From the NCBI RefSeq assembly GCF_020177055.1, contig NZ_JAIQXT010000002.1:186001-250000 (forward strand): a stretch of 64,000 nt of DNA, read 5' to 3'. Of the stretch, positions 37,219 to 47,156 are shown piece by piece. The DNA is from Sphingomonas sp. R647 (GTDB lineage Bacteria; Pseudomonadota; Alphaproteobacteria; Sphingomonadales; Sphingomonadaceae). The notes beneath the pieces are model-generated. The model was not told the DNA's origin. It saw only the letters and a program-made list of their open reading frames with translations, and ran no database searches. The first letter of the stretch is position 1, and every line of letters starts with the position of its first letter. Made by a program: the position numbers and the translations under genes.

Positions 37219-38292
37219 CTATCGCTGTCCCTGCTGTAGGGGCGCGATCAGCAATCCCCAATAAAGCTCCGCGGCGCCCTCCTGTGACAGCTTGGCGGCC
37301 TCATCTTGCTGACGTGAATAACTCGCCATCCCCATGCTACGCAGAAACATGGATTGGTCATCCGCCACGACGGAGAGGCTCTCGTTCAGAGAGTTGTTCG
37401 AGTTGGTTTCGCCATACGCAAACGCGATGCCGTCTCTGAGCATGGAACTACCGATGAAGATGGTGCAACGGGAGACCGCCTGACCCGCACGATAGATCGA
37501 CGCGGTGAAGCGGTTCGCATCGACGCGGCGAAAGCTCCCTTCGATTCCGGGGTTACGGGCCCCCAGTTCTGCGAGCGATGTGTCGAAAAAGCGCGCGATA
37601 TACTCGAAGCTTTCGTCCTTGAATCGATCGCGGTCTCGTTCGGAAAATGTTTTCGCGAGGCGCAAATTGCTCGAGCGAGGTGCAAAGCCTTGTCTTGCGG
37701 GGACGCTGAGAGAGGGGGGCTGCGCAACGCTGCGCATTTGTGGGGCCGCTGGAGTGAAAGGGGCGGGCTTGGGCAAAAGGCGTGCCGCTGCCTTGCGGAT
37801 TGCCCCGGCGACTTCGACGAAGGCCTGATCGCGATCGGGCGACAGCGTAATTGGCTTGCCGTCGGCCGGGACCGCATTCAACTTCCCGAAAGGTGCTCCT
37901 GTCCAACCTTCCGATGGGCGCAGAATTACGGGGATTACAATTGCCTCCCCGGCATCATGGCGCGCCATAGCTCGCAGCATTTCCTGGTCATAGCAGTAGT
38001 CGGAAGCGAGGAAGTCAGGGCTGACGAGCAGAAGGATGATGTCGTCATTCTCGACGTGACTGCTAATCTGAGCGTGCAACTCCTGGCCGGCGTCGATGCG
38101 ACGATCATGCCAAGTGTCGATGACACCCTGTCGCTTGAGCATCGCCAGCTGAGTTTCAAGTTGGTCGCGGAGCGCCTCGTCCTTGTGCGAATATGAAAAG
38201 AATAGTGTAGCCAACTGCTTCTCCTGCGCGATGCGGCGAGTAGGCATCTTATCTGCGTTTCGTGTTTCACCATCAATGATTTTTCGGAACAT
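37219..38292 (-). CDS. TIR-domain protein
   Basis: The N-terminal TIR domain (ATLFFSYSHKDEALRDQL, IILLLVSPDFLASDYCYDQE) includes the Glu that is catalytic in NAD+-cleaving TIRs. The C-terminal domain has FRRVDANRFTASIYRAGQ and ends with QEGAAELYWGLLIAPLQ, a module seen fused to TIR in other bacteria. The start is uncertain: ATGs at 38292 and 38247 are both possible, and a TTG lies at 38328. It forms an operon with the 168-residue gene and is divergent from the putative nuclease at 38409. An NAD+-depleting defence role is inferred. Confidence 0.83.
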   Translation of the reverse strand: MFRKIIDGETRNADKMPTRRIAQEKQLATLFFSYSHKDEALRDQLETQLAMLKRQGVIDTWHDRRIDAGQELHAQISSHVENDDIILLLVSPDFLASDYCYDQEMLRAMARHDAGEAIVIPVILRPSEGWTGAPFGKLNAVPADGKPITLSPDRDQAFVEVAGAIRKAAARLLPKPAPFTPAAPQMRSVAQPPSLSVPARQGFAPRSSNLRLAKTFSERDRDRFKDESFEYIARFFDTSLAELGARNPGIEGSFRRVDANRFTASIYRAGQAVSRCTIFIGSSMLRDGIAFAYGETNSNNSLNESLSVVADDQSMFLRSMGMASYSRQQDEAAKLSQEGAAELYWGLLIAPLQQGQR

Positions 38293-38408
38293 AGGGGAAA
38301 CGCGACGTTTGCGATTCGGAAGGACCAACCAGACATGGCCTTTGGCAGAAGAACGACCGCCTCACAAAAGGTAGATCTGCAGAGCGGTGTATTTGAGAAA
38401 GGGCTGTG

Positions 38409-39512
38409 ATGGCGGACGAGGAACAGGACGTGGGGGACACTCTACTTGAAACGCTTGGCTTCACCGTGGACGAGTTGGTGCAGCTTCCGGCGGTGGCTAG
38501 GGCGCTGGTCTCAAGTGCACGCGCGCGGCGCGCTTTCGGCGAACTGGAAGAGACCTCGCCCGAAACTATCTCGCGCATTTGCCAGACACTATTAAGTGAA
38601 TCATTCGCGGGTGGTTTGTCTCAAGCGGGAAAATACAGCTTGGTGCTTGCCGGGCGAAGCGAGCCTTCGCCGCTGCAATCTTGGCCCGCGCTGCTCGACC
38701 GGCTTTTTGCCGAGCCTCCTGTCCATCGCGATGCAGCCGAGTGGTGGCTTCTATTCACGACCCTCGCGACGTCTATCGATTTTCAGCTCGGGGTCTCGGT
38801 AAGCCCACACCGGGAAAACCGGCTGACCGGCCACCTTCTTCAATCCTTGGCGTCGCACGGGAAGACTTGGGGTGCCCTATTGGCTCGGCTCCAAGAGAGG
38901 ACCAGAAGCAGGCTTGCGGTACATGAAATCGACCTTGAACTGCTTGGTGGCGAGCAGTCCACTGGCGGCGACTTCGGCCTGATCCTTGAGGTCGATGGAA
39001 GAACTGTCGAACCACCCGAACGAGGTTCAGCGCGTGAGCGCATTGTGCCATTCATCTTTCAGGCCAAACGGTATGAGCGGCCATATGCGAGCGTGTCGCA
39101 GCATAACTCCCGGAGGGGTTATCAGCGCGACCTGCTCGCCTCGAATGAGTGTGCGTCCGCCTATATCTTTTACGAAAATGGGGATCGTGCGATTCCGGCT
39201 CCGCTTCCGCCACTGGTCAAGCCCGTCGAGGCAGTGACGACGTACGATAGAACCAACGTTCTCGAGGACAGCGTCGACTTTGCGACCTATTTGCTGAGCG
39301 GTTTGAAGAGCGAACACAAAGCGCCGCGTGCGCGCGATCCGAGTGATGCTCTACGCATGATATTCTCGGGGGCCGACATCGGCCAGTTGGCGAGCTTGGT
39401 GGTGGTATCGGGCTCACCAGATTCATTGGCCCGATATACTTCTGCCCTCACATTTCTTGGACATGAGCTGCGGTCGTCCGACGATGAGCAGTGGGTAACT
39501 CAAAGCGATTGA
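38409..39512 (+). CDS. Putative PD-(D/E)XK nuclease-like protein
   Basis: The 367-residue protein has no certain family. Residues about 160-225 contain IDLELLGGEQSTGGDFGLIL, then IVPFIFQAKRY. The E...D...QAK order is that of restriction-like nucleases (Mrr-type). After it, RRGYQRDLLASNECASAYIF suits a nuclease helix. It starts at the ATG after GAAAGGG. It is divergent from the TIR operon, with a 116-bp shared promoter region. Confidence 0.62.
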   Translation: MADEEQDVGDTLLETLGFTVDELVQLPAVARALVSSARARRAFGELEETSPETISRICQTLLSESFAGGLSQAGKYSLVLAGRSEPSPLQSWPALLDRLFAEPPVHRDAAEWWLLFTTLATSIDFQLGVSVSPHRENRLTGHLLQSLASHGKTWGALLARLQERTRSRLAVHEIDLELLGGEQSTGGDFGLILEVDGRTVEPPERGSARERIVPFIFQAKRYERPYASVSQHNSRRGYQRDLLASNECASAYIFYENGDRAIPAPLPPLVKPVEAVTTYDRTNVLEDSVDFATYLLSGLKSEHKAPRARDPSDALRMIFSGADIGQLASLVVVSGSPDSLARYTSALTFLGHELRSSDDEQWVTQSD

Positions 39513-39519
39513 ACAGCGT

Positions 39520-40084
39520 TCCGCGCGGGCGGCGCGACCGCGCTCTATTTCGCTGCGCTCCGCCGAGGCCCTGACGTGCCTCGGCCCTTCCGGGTGATGA
39601 TCGCGAACGCGAGCGGCGGCGGCATGCCGCCCAACGCGGAACGCGGGTTCAGCGGGGCGTACACTGGCCGCATCCTGCGGAGCCGCCAGAGGCCGCGTGT
39701 TGTGATTGCCGCGTGGCACACTCGATCCGGCCGGAGGGCGCGGCGGCGGCTGGCGCACAGCTGCGCGCGCACGCCGCCGCGACGGCCGACCGGTTTCGAG
39801 AGTGCGTGTTTGTGGGCTCCTGGCGGATCGGCAAGCGCGTGGCGCTTGTGGGCTGCGGTCAGCGCTGCGCGCTGGCGTTGCTGGTTTCGGCCGCGGCCAA
39901 GGGGGGTGGGCGTCGCTGCCTTCTAGTCCCGCCGCGGCGGGCAGCAACCGGCGTTGCCGGTCCTTCACGGTGTTACGGCCCTGCGGGTGCACCCCGCCTC
40001 CGATCGGCGGGACTGCCAGTCCGCTCCTTGCCGCCCACCCCCCTTCGCCGGGGCCGGTGCGGTTCAGGAAGAAGGAGCAGTGAC
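39520..40084 (+). repeat. GC-rich leader region shared with 26560-27099
   Basis: This region is homologous to the one in island 1 and ends at the ribosome site of the parB-like gene. No gene is supported inside it. An N-terminal extension of the ParB-like frame into it (from 39713) was rejected, because the same sequence precedes an unrelated gene in island 1. Confidence 0.6.
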
Positions 40085-41821
40085 ATGGAACTCAAGCATA
40101 TCGAACTCGCCAACCTGTCTGTCTCGACCGCCAATATGCGGGGCGTGAAGAAGGTGCCCGACCTCACCAATATCCTGCCGTCTGTACGTGCGCGCGGGGT
40201 GCTGGTCCCGCTGATCGTGCGGCAGAACGGCAGCGCTGACACCTATGAGATCGTCGCGGGCAAGCGGCGTTATCATGCCGCGCTTGCGGTTGCGGAGGAG
40301 GGCGGGGGAAGTGACGCTCTGCCCTGCGCGATCATGGAGGCCGGAGACGACGCGGCGGCGCTGGAAGCCTCGCTGATCGAGAACATCGCGCGGCTCGATC
40401 CCGACGAGGTAACGCGCTGGGAGACGTTCACCCGGCTGATCCGGGAAGGCCGCAGCCCCGAGGATATCGCACTCACCTTCGGGCTGACCGAAGTGCAGGT
40501 GAAGCGGACGCTGGCGCTCGGCCGTCTGTTGCCTCGCATCCGCAATCTCTATCGCCACGAGCAGATCGACGCGGTGACGGTGCGGCACCTGACCCTTGCC
40601 AGCAAGGCGCAGCAGCGCGACTGGCTGGCGCTGGTCGATGATCCCGAGCAGCGCGCGCCGGTCGGGCAGCAGCTCAAATCATGGCTGTTCGGGGGCACGT
40701 CGATTCTGTGCGAAGCGGCACTGTTCGACCTTGCCGACTACAAGGGTGAGATCGTGTCCGACCTGTTCGGCGACCAGCGCTATTTCGCGAACATCGAGAC
40801 GTTCTGGACCGCGCAGGAGGCGGCGATTGCGGCGCGGGTCGAGGCGTATCGCGAGGCCGGGTGGAGCGAGGTAGTTGTTCTGGAGCGCGGCGACTATTTC
40901 CATAGTTGGGAGCATGAGCGCCGGTCCAAGAAGCAGGGCGGCAGGGTGTTCATCAGCGTCGGGCATAGGGGCGATGTCACCTTCCACGAAGGTTACGTCC
41001 CCACCAAGGAAGCGCGAAAGCTGGAGCGCGGCGAAGCTGTCGAGAAGCCCATCCGGCCCGAGGTGAGCGCGCCGCTTCAGAACTACATCGATCTGCACCG
41101 GCATGCGGCGGTGCGCGCGGACCTTGCCAGCCGTCCTTCGCTCGCACTGCGCCTGATGGTGGCGCACATCATCGCCGGTTCGCCGCTGTGGAATGTTCGC
41201 ATCGAAGCGCAGCGCGCCGCCAGTGATGCGATTGCCGAGAGCGTCGAGAATAGCGCATCCGAAGCTGCGTTTGACGAAAAGCGGCGTGCGGTACTGGCGC
41301 TACTCGGGTTCGATCCCGAGACGCTGACCGTGACGGGCGGCTATGACGGCCAGCATGGTGTGGCGGGCCTGTTCGTGCGGCTGATCGCGCTTCCCGATCC
41401 TGCGGTGATGGACATTCTCGCGATCGTGATGGGCGAGACGCTCGAGGCGGGCAGTGCGCTGATCGAACTGCTGGGGCCGGTGCTTGGCACCGACATGGCC
41501 AGGGTCTGGCACAGCGACGACGCGTTGCTCGATCTGATCCGCGACCGCGAGGTGCTACAGCATGTGCTGACAGATGTGGCGGGCGAGGGCGCTTCGCAAG
41601 CGAATGAGGCCGCAACCGGCAAGGTCAAGCGCACGATCATCCGCGATTGCCTGACCGGCGAGAACGGACGCGCCAAGGTGACAAGCTGGGTGCCGAGGTG
41701 GATGGCGTTCCCCCCATCTGCCTACACCGAGCGCGGCGGGGTCGCGACCGTCAGCCGAGCGGCCAAGGTCGCCGAACTGGCAGGATCGCCCGAACCCGAG
41801 CCGCTGCGTCGCGCAGCCTGA
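40085..41821 (+). CDS. ParB/RepB-like nuclease-fold protein
   Basis: The 578-residue protein has the ParB N-terminal domain (VPLIVRQNGSADTYEIVAGK, then RRYHAALAV) and the box LEASLIENIARLDPDEVTRW, followed by an HTH (GLTEVQVKRTLAL). The C-terminal half, 350 or more residues, is not recognised. It starts at the ATG after GGAG. Such large ParB-like proteins are common on sphingomonad plasmids and integrative elements. It precedes the sigma-like mini-protein by 53 bp. Confidence 0.85.
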   Translation: MELKHIELANLSVSTANMRGVKKVPDLTNILPSVRARGVLVPLIVRQNGSADTYEIVAGKRRYHAALAVAEEGGGSDALPCAIMEAGDDAAALEASLIENIARLDPDEVTRWETFTRLIREGRSPEDIALTFGLTEVQVKRTLALGRLLPRIRNLYRHEQIDAVTVRHLTLASKAQQRDWLALVDDPEQRAPVGQQLKSWLFGGTSILCEAALFDLADYKGEIVSDLFGDQRYFANIETFWTAQEAAIAARVEAYREAGWSEVVVLERGDYFHSWEHERRSKKQGGRVFISVGHRGDVTFHEGYVPTKEARKLERGEAVEKPIRPEVSAPLQNYIDLHRHAAVRADLASRPSLALRLMVAHIIAGSPLWNVRIEAQRAASDAIAESVENSASEAAFDEKRRAVLALLGFDPETLTVTGGYDGQHGVAGLFVRLIALPDPAVMDILAIVMGETLEAGSALIELLGPVLGTDMARVWHSDDALLDLIRDREVLQHVLTDVAGEGASQANEAATGKVKRTIIRDCLTGENGRAKVTSWVPRWMAFPPSAYTERGGVATVSRAAKVAELAGSPEPEPLRRAA

Positions 41822-41874
41822 CTGTCTGGCGGCACCGTGTCGCCAGACTTCCCTCCCTGTTGCTGGAGGACGTC

Positions 41875-42111
41875 ATGACCGATGATCTTGATCCGGCGCC
41901 CGTGAAGCGGTTGGAGCGAGCCGTTCGCAAGCTGCCCCGGTTACAGCGCGAAATCTTCCTTGCCGCTCGGCTCGATGAGATGAGCTATGTCGAAATCGCC
42001 GAGCGCACCGGCCTCTCTGTTGGGCAGGTCGAGCGGGAGATTGCGCGGGCGCTTGTGAGCATCGCCCGCCGCATCAATCGGCAGCAAAGGCGCTGGTGGC
42101 GTTTTCGGTAA
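41875..42111 (+). CDS. Small sigma-70 region-4-like HTH protein, copy 2
   Basis: The 78-residue protein (LQREIFLAARLDEMSYVEIA, then ERTGLSVGQVEREIARALV) is a region-4-like HTH with no other sigma domain, and has a basic C-terminus. It starts at the ATG after GGAGG. It is paired with an MNT-HEPN gene 53 bp downstream, as at 27106-28294. Confidence 0.75.
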   Translation: MTDDLDPAPVKRLERAVRKLPRLQREIFLAARLDEMSYVEIAERTGLSVGQVEREIARALVSIARRINRQQRRWWRFR

Positions 42112-42164
42112 TCCTGTCGAGCGTCCGTGTTTGCGCACGGGCGCTCGCTCGCTAGGAAGGACGT

Positions 42165-43085
42165 ATGAGGACCGACCTCGATCATCTCCCGGACCGCAAG
42201 CGCCGCGATCTCGAACGCGTCGTGCAGATTCTGTTTGCCGAGTTCGAGGACGCGACCGCGCTCGCCACCCAGAAGTGGAAGAAGCAGGGGCGCATCCTCA
42301 AGATCATTCTCTACGGCTCGCATGCGCGCGGTGACTGGGTCGAGGATCCGGCTGGCGGATATTTCTCCGACTACGACATCCTCGTCGTGGCGAGTGACGA
42401 GCGCCTCACCGACACGCTGGAATTCTGGGCCAAGGCGGACGAGCATCTCACGCGCGAGGTGACGATCGCGAAGCGCATTTCAGCGCCCGTCAACTTCATA
42501 GTGCACAGCCTGCGGGACGTGAACGAGCAGCTTCAGCGTGGCCGCCCGTTCTTCGTGGACATCGTGCGCGATGGGATCGTGCTGTACGAAGCCGACGGAC
42601 ACCCGTTCGATAATCCGCGCCCGCTTACGCCCGCGGCGGCGCTTAAGGAGGCGCGTGCATACTTCACCATGTGGTCCGGAAGTGCCGGTCAGTTCATGGT
42701 TCAGGGCAAAGAGGCTGCTGATCGAGGATGGGACAACAAGGCAGCATTTGAGCTTCATCAAGCAACGGAACGCTTTTATCATACTGTCTTGCTGACGCTG
42801 TCGCTCTACAGCCCGAAGTCGCACAAGTTGAGCTTTCTTCGCAGCCAGGCTGAGCCCTTGGTGCCCGAGCTGATCAACGTTTGGCCACGCGATACGCGCT
42901 TCGCCAACCGTTGTTTCGAGTTACTTCGGCAGGCCTATGTAAATGCCCGCTACTCGCCGCATTACCGGATCAAGACGGAGGAACTGGAATGGCTCGCGGA
43001 GCGGATCGAACTGCTTCAAAAGCTGGTCACGGAATCGTGCGAGCGCCATATCGGTGACCTTGAAAAGGCCGTCGCCGCGAGCTGA
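42165..43085 (+). CDS. MNT-HEPN fusion protein, copy 2
   Basis: The 306-residue paralogue of the protein at 27395 keeps the same motifs: IILYGSHARGDWVED and SDYDILVVA in the nucleotidyltransferase domain, and ATERFYHTVLLTLSLYSPKS plus AYVNARYSPHY in the HEPN domain. It has a good AGGAAGGA ribosome site. The two copies are in different islands and are clearly diverged, so the pair is a recurrent module rather than a recent duplication. Confidence 0.88.
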   Translation: MRTDLDHLPDRKRRDLERVVQILFAEFEDATALATQKWKKQGRILKIILYGSHARGDWVEDPAGGYFSDYDILVVASDERLTDTLEFWAKADEHLTREVTIAKRISAPVNFIVHSLRDVNEQLQRGRPFFVDIVRDGIVLYEADGHPFDNPRPLTPAAALKEARAYFTMWSGSAGQFMVQGKEAADRGWDNKAAFELHQATERFYHTVLLTLSLYSPKSHKLSFLRSQAEPLVPELINVWPRDTRFANRCFELLRQAYVNARYSPHYRIKTEELEWLAERIELLQKLVTESCERHIGDLEKAVAAS

Positions 43086-43322
43086 CCCGGCGAAGCGGAC
43101 ATGCGGGGGCGACGGCTTCTGGGTGGAATGCTGCCTTGCGGCTTTTGACGAAAATGCAGACAGCGCGTTTTGACGGCACCAACGCCACGACCTACCCAAG
43201 CTGTAACGCGCAGATTCAGTGCCGAAATTCACGCGACGTGCTTGCCGAACCGTGAGATTTCCAGCCGCCCCTTCGATCCTGATTCACAACCTCATCGGAG
43301 GTTGAGTCTCGGCGATGGTTCT

Positions 43323-43652
43323 TCAGCAACCACCCAGACCAAGCCTTCCTGGCGAACCATAGTAGCGACACGCTTGGCCACCACTCGGCAACTCGATTAA
43401 ATAGCCAATGTCCGGGTTCGGTTCGCCCGTAGGGAACGCCTGTATAGCGACGTCGGCGACACACTCGGCGACTGAGGCATAACCGGTGACTTCGAGTGAG
43501 TTGACATTGCAGAAAGCCTCCGCCCACGCTTGAGCAGCTTCCCAAGAGTCATTTCCGACTGGGCTTTCGTCTTGATAGCGCTGAGCAGATGCCGGCAATA
43601 TCGCAATTGGTGACGCCAATACTGCAGCAATTAAGCACGTCACTTTCATCAT
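43323..43652 (-). CDS. Small exported hypothetical protein
   Basis: The 109-residue protein has a clear signal peptide (MMKVTCLIAAVLASPIAILP, then ASAQ) and a mature part with three or four Cys. No family was recognised. A GAGGG site precedes the start. It stands alone; 43086-43322 and 43653-43939 hold nothing recognisable. Confidence 0.6.
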   Translation of the reverse strand: MMKVTCLIAAVLASPIAILPASAQRYQDESPVGNDSWEAAQAWAEAFCNVNSLEVTGYASVAECVADVAIQAFPTGEPNPDIGYLIELPSGGQACRYYGSPGRLGLGGC

Positions 43653-43939
43653 TGTTCGAACCCTCGACCTTCTCGCGTGGCACTACGCAACGCTAGCCCA
43701 GACTAAGTCTGCAGAGGTATTGATCAACAAATTAAGCAACCAAATCGGTTGGATCGGTGAATGTCCAGTGCCAAGTGCTTACCCTTGACCGTTCCTTCGA
43801 TTTAGACAGCGGATGCCACTAACGGTCGCTTTCGGCCATGCGGTCTTTGAAAGGGTTTAGAGATCGTTTCCGAATCCGGGCATGGCTCACCGGCATTGGC
43901 GACAAAATGACTGAGCCTAGTGGGCGGCAAACAATCCGC

Positions 43940-44501
43940 TTAGTCGATGATCACGTCGAAGTGCGTAGGCAGCGATATGTGAGTGAAATACCACTCCTCC
44001 GCCTCGTGCCACTTAGCCTCCCACGGCCCGATTGAACCTTCCCGTTCGAGGAGTTGCCGCATTCGAAGATCGTCCGGGGCAGCGAGTAATATCTTGACGT
44101 GCATCAGATTACGCAGGTCCGGGTGGGCGGAGTAGGCACTTTCGACGAAAATGACATTCGAGGGGTGCACGGTCACAGCTGGCGCCCTCAGGCTTCCGTC
44201 AAAAATCGAACGGGCGATATGTCGCCGCTAGTCCCGAGTTAAGTTGTCGCAGCACTCCAAAGAGTTTTTGGCGGTCGATGCAGGCGTCCGCTCGTTGCTC
44301 GACCGCGTCGTCCCTGACCTCGATCCCCCCGGCGTAAAAGTCGTCGCCTTCGATTATGGTAGCGCCACTTGCGGCTGCGAGAGCGGCGGCGAAGGTCGAT
44401 TTTCCCGCACCGCTTCGCCCATCGATTGCAACAAACACCTGACGAGAATGCCGCCGCGCGCGGTCAATCAGCTCAAGAATATGTTCGAAGTTCAGGTCCA
44501 C
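43940..44501 (-). pseudogene. P-loop nucleoside-kinase-like gene with a frameshift
   Basis: The first frame (44501-44199) has a uridine-kinase-like N-terminus, VFVAIDGRSGAGKSTFAAAL, then IIEGDDFYAGG. It stops after PFDF. The second frame (44200-43940) continues the family pattern: NVIFVESAYSAHPDL, LEREGSI, AEEWYFTHISLPTHFDVIID. Removing one base from the A5 run at 44201-44205 joins both into a protein of about 186 residues. This is a single-base indel in a homopolymer, either a real frameshift or a sequencing error. Confidence 0.78.
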
Positions 44502-45123
44502 ATTGCTCTTCTAAGGATGCCAACCCGGTGTCTGCAATTGGATGATATCCCTCCGACCGCTCATGACCTGGCACCGGCAGTGCAGCACATCACCCGAACG
44601 ATTTCTGCCCGCATATTGCGGGCTGATCAACCTACTTTGCGGTGGATTCGGGAGCGCATTTGAAGCGCAGAAACGGATTTTTTCGAGGCCAATCACGACA
44701 TGATTGACGGTTTCGCGAACGGCAAGACGTAGTCTGCAGCAAGGTGCGTGATCGGATTTTCCGGCCACGCAACCACGAGTTGGGCCGCCAGCTTGGAAGC
44801 GTGTAAACGGGTTCTCGCCGCCGGGTCGCCCGGTCTGCGTGTTGCGTGCCGGGGATCGACCGGGACAGGGATGGGCAGAAGGGGCGAGCAGGGTGTGTAA
44901 GGCAAGATAAAGGCGCTGCCTCTAAGAGGCGCGCAAAGTGGCGTCTGCACGTCGTTTTTCGTGGAGGCAGGCGTCCCCCGGACTGCGGCTTAGCCTCCAC
45001 TCGCGAGACATATCGATCGCTTTGCCAGCATTTGCGGGGCCTTGGCGCGAGACAGGTCTGGAGGCCCTTGAACTGGCTGTTCGCTGCTCCCTCATCGCTT
45101 GTTTTTGCATGAGGGCAGCGGTG
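44502..45123. other. Gap upstream of the relaxase gene
   Basis: No convincing gene lies in these 620 bp. Mobilizable elements often carry oriT next to the relaxase gene, so the nick site may be here, but I could not identify one by eye. Confidence 0.4.
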
Positions 45124-47082
45124 ATGGCCGACGATGAATTCGAGCTATGGTTGGGTCGGGCAGGACATGATCGGCCGCTCGCGCACCGGCTGCGCAAGGC
45201 TGTCAATCTGGCGGGCGGGATCAAGCGCGTTGGTGACACCCGAAGCCGCCGGTTCGACGGCAGCCGGATTGGGCGCGGCTCGGGCATCGGCAGGGTGCTC
45301 GGTTCGTCCGATCGTTATGCAGGTTCGCGCGCGCGCCGCGTTGTGGTCAAGGCACGCTTCGTAAAGCTCGCCGGCAAGGGGAGCGCGGCGGTCGCCCACC
45401 TGCGCTATCTCCAGCGCGACGGCACGACGCGCGAGGGCGGTCGTGGTTCACTCTACGGCACCGATCGCGATGCCGTCGACGGCAAGGCGTTCCTCGATCG
45501 CGGTGCGGGGGACCGTCATCAGTTCCGCTTTATCGTCGCGCCCGAAGACGGCGCCCAATACGAGGATTTGAAGCCGCTGGTGCGGCGCTGGATGAAGCAG
45601 GTTGAAGCCGACCTTGGCACCCGGCTCGATTGGGTCGCGGTCGATCACTTCAACACCGGTCATCCGCACAGCCATGTGCTGGTGCGTGGCATCGATGAGC
45701 GCGGCCATAATCTCATCATCGCCCGCGAGTATATGAGCCGGGGCTTGGCCATGCGCGCGGCCGAACTGGTCAACCTTGATCTCGGTCCCCGCACCGACCG
45801 GGAAATCCTCGAAGCCAGCCGCCGTGAGATCGACCAGGAGCGATTCACCGGCATCGATCGCACGTTGCTGCGTGCACGCGACGCCGACGGGTTCGTGACG
45901 GCGTGGCATCCCGACAGCATAGAGCAGAGCCTGCGCGCGGGGCGGCTGGCCACGCTTGCGCGAATGGGGCTAGCGATCGAGGAGGAACGCGGTCGCTACC
46001 GGCTCGACGCGGGACTAGAACCGACGCTGCGCGCGATGGGCCGGCGGGGCGATATCATCGCGCTGATGCATGAACAGATGAAGCGCGATGCGACCGAAGG
46101 TCAGCCGCAGGATTACGCGATCTACGACCCTACGAAGGGCGAGCCGTTGATCGGGAGGATCGTTACCCGCGGGCTGGCCGACGAGCACAGCGATCGCATG
46201 TATGCGATTATCGCCGCGACCGATGGGCGCAGCCATTACGTCGAGCTGGGCGAGGGAGTGTTCTCGTCGATGCCCGAGCCGTCGGGGATTGTTCGGGTGA
46301 ACCCGGCAGTTGTCGCCCTCCGCCCGGCGGACCGGGTCATCGCAGAGGTCGCTGCCAGCACTGGCGGGAGCTACAGCGTGGAGCAGCACTTGCTCCACGA
46401 TCCGACCGCGACGCGGCGCTTTGCCGAAGCGCATGTGCGGCGGCTCGAAGCGATGCGCCGTGCCGGCGTAGGTGTCGAGCGTCAGCAGGACCGCAGCTGG
46501 ACCATCGCGCCAGATCATCTCGATCGCGCGCTGGCTTTCGAGCACGCCGCCGCCGCCGCCAAACCTGTCAGCATCGACGCGCTTTCGACTGAGCCGCTCG
46601 CCCACTTGGCGAGCCGCGAAGGTGCGAGCTGGCTCGATGAGCAACTGGTCGCCCCGGTTCCGGAGAAGCTCGGGTCGGGGTTCGGAGCCGAAGTTCGTAA
46701 GGCGCTGGCGCTACGGCAACAGTGGTTGATCGAGCAGGGGCTGGCGTCGAGGGAAGGGGAGGGCGTGCAATTCCACCCCGGATTGGTCGCGGAATTACGT
46801 CAGCGTGAGCTACGGCAGGTCGCTGCGCAGCTTTCGCGGGAACTGGGTCTCGACTTTGTCGAGCATCGCGGCGGGCGGGTCGAGGGCATCTATCGCAAGC
46901 CCGTGCAGATCGGCTCCGCCAGGTTTGCGGTGATCGAGAAGTCGCGCGAGTTCACGCTCGTGCCGTGGCGGCCAGTGCTCGACAAGCAGCTTGGGCGTCC
47001 TGTCTCCGGCATCGACCGTGCTGGGTCGATCAGCTGGACGTTTGGACGCGGGCGAGCCGGGCCGGAGGTCGGTTCGCTCTGA
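45124..47082 (+). CDS. Relaxase/mobilization protein (VirD2-like, DUF3363)
   Basis: The 652-residue protein has a relaxase domain with the metal-binding motif HFNTGHPHSHVLVRG (residues about 175-190) and a long C-terminal DUF3363-like part. It would nick oriT and lead the strand in conjugal transfer. The ATG at 45124 was chosen because upstream in-frame sequence is non-coding in character. No type IV secretion genes are present, so the island should be mobilizable only with help. Confidence 0.9.
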   Translation: MADDEFELWLGRAGHDRPLAHRLRKAVNLAGGIKRVGDTRSRRFDGSRIGRGSGIGRVLGSSDRYAGSRARRVVVKARFVKLAGKGSAAVAHLRYLQRDGTTREGGRGSLYGTDRDAVDGKAFLDRGAGDRHQFRFIVAPEDGAQYEDLKPLVRRWMKQVEADLGTRLDWVAVDHFNTGHPHSHVLVRGIDERGHNLIIAREYMSRGLAMRAAELVNLDLGPRTDREILEASRREIDQERFTGIDRTLLRARDADGFVTAWHPDSIEQSLRAGRLATLARMGLAIEEERGRYRLDAGLEPTLRAMGRRGDIIALMHEQMKRDATEGQPQDYAIYDPTKGEPLIGRIVTRGLADEHSDRMYAIIAATDGRSHYVELGEGVFSSMPEPSGIVRVNPAVVALRPADRVIAEVAASTGGSYSVEQHLLHDPTATRRFAEAHVRRLEAMRRAGVGVERQQDRSWTIAPDHLDRALAFEHAAAAAKPVSIDALSTEPLAHLASREGASWLDEQLVAPVPEKLGSGFGAEVRKALALRQQWLIEQGLASREGEGVQFHPGLVAELRQRELRQVAAQLSRELGLDFVEHRGGRVEGIYRKPVQIGSARFAVIEKSREFTLVPWRPVLDKQLGRPVSGIDRAGSISWTFGRGRAGPEVGSL

Positions 47083-47156
47083 ATGGCCCCACAAAGGTAC
47101 TCTCTGGCACCAGAGGGGCCCTGTTCGCTCGCCCTCTAAAAGCCGAGTCTGCGTTT

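Noticed and set aside
39713..40084. N-terminal extension of the ParB-like protein
   Set aside because: The same sequence precedes an unrelated gene in island 1, and a good ribosome site lies before the ATG at 40085.
44511..44768. Minus-strand 85-codon frame upstream of the relaxase
   Set aside because: No ribosome site, no family resemblance and composition of random sequence.
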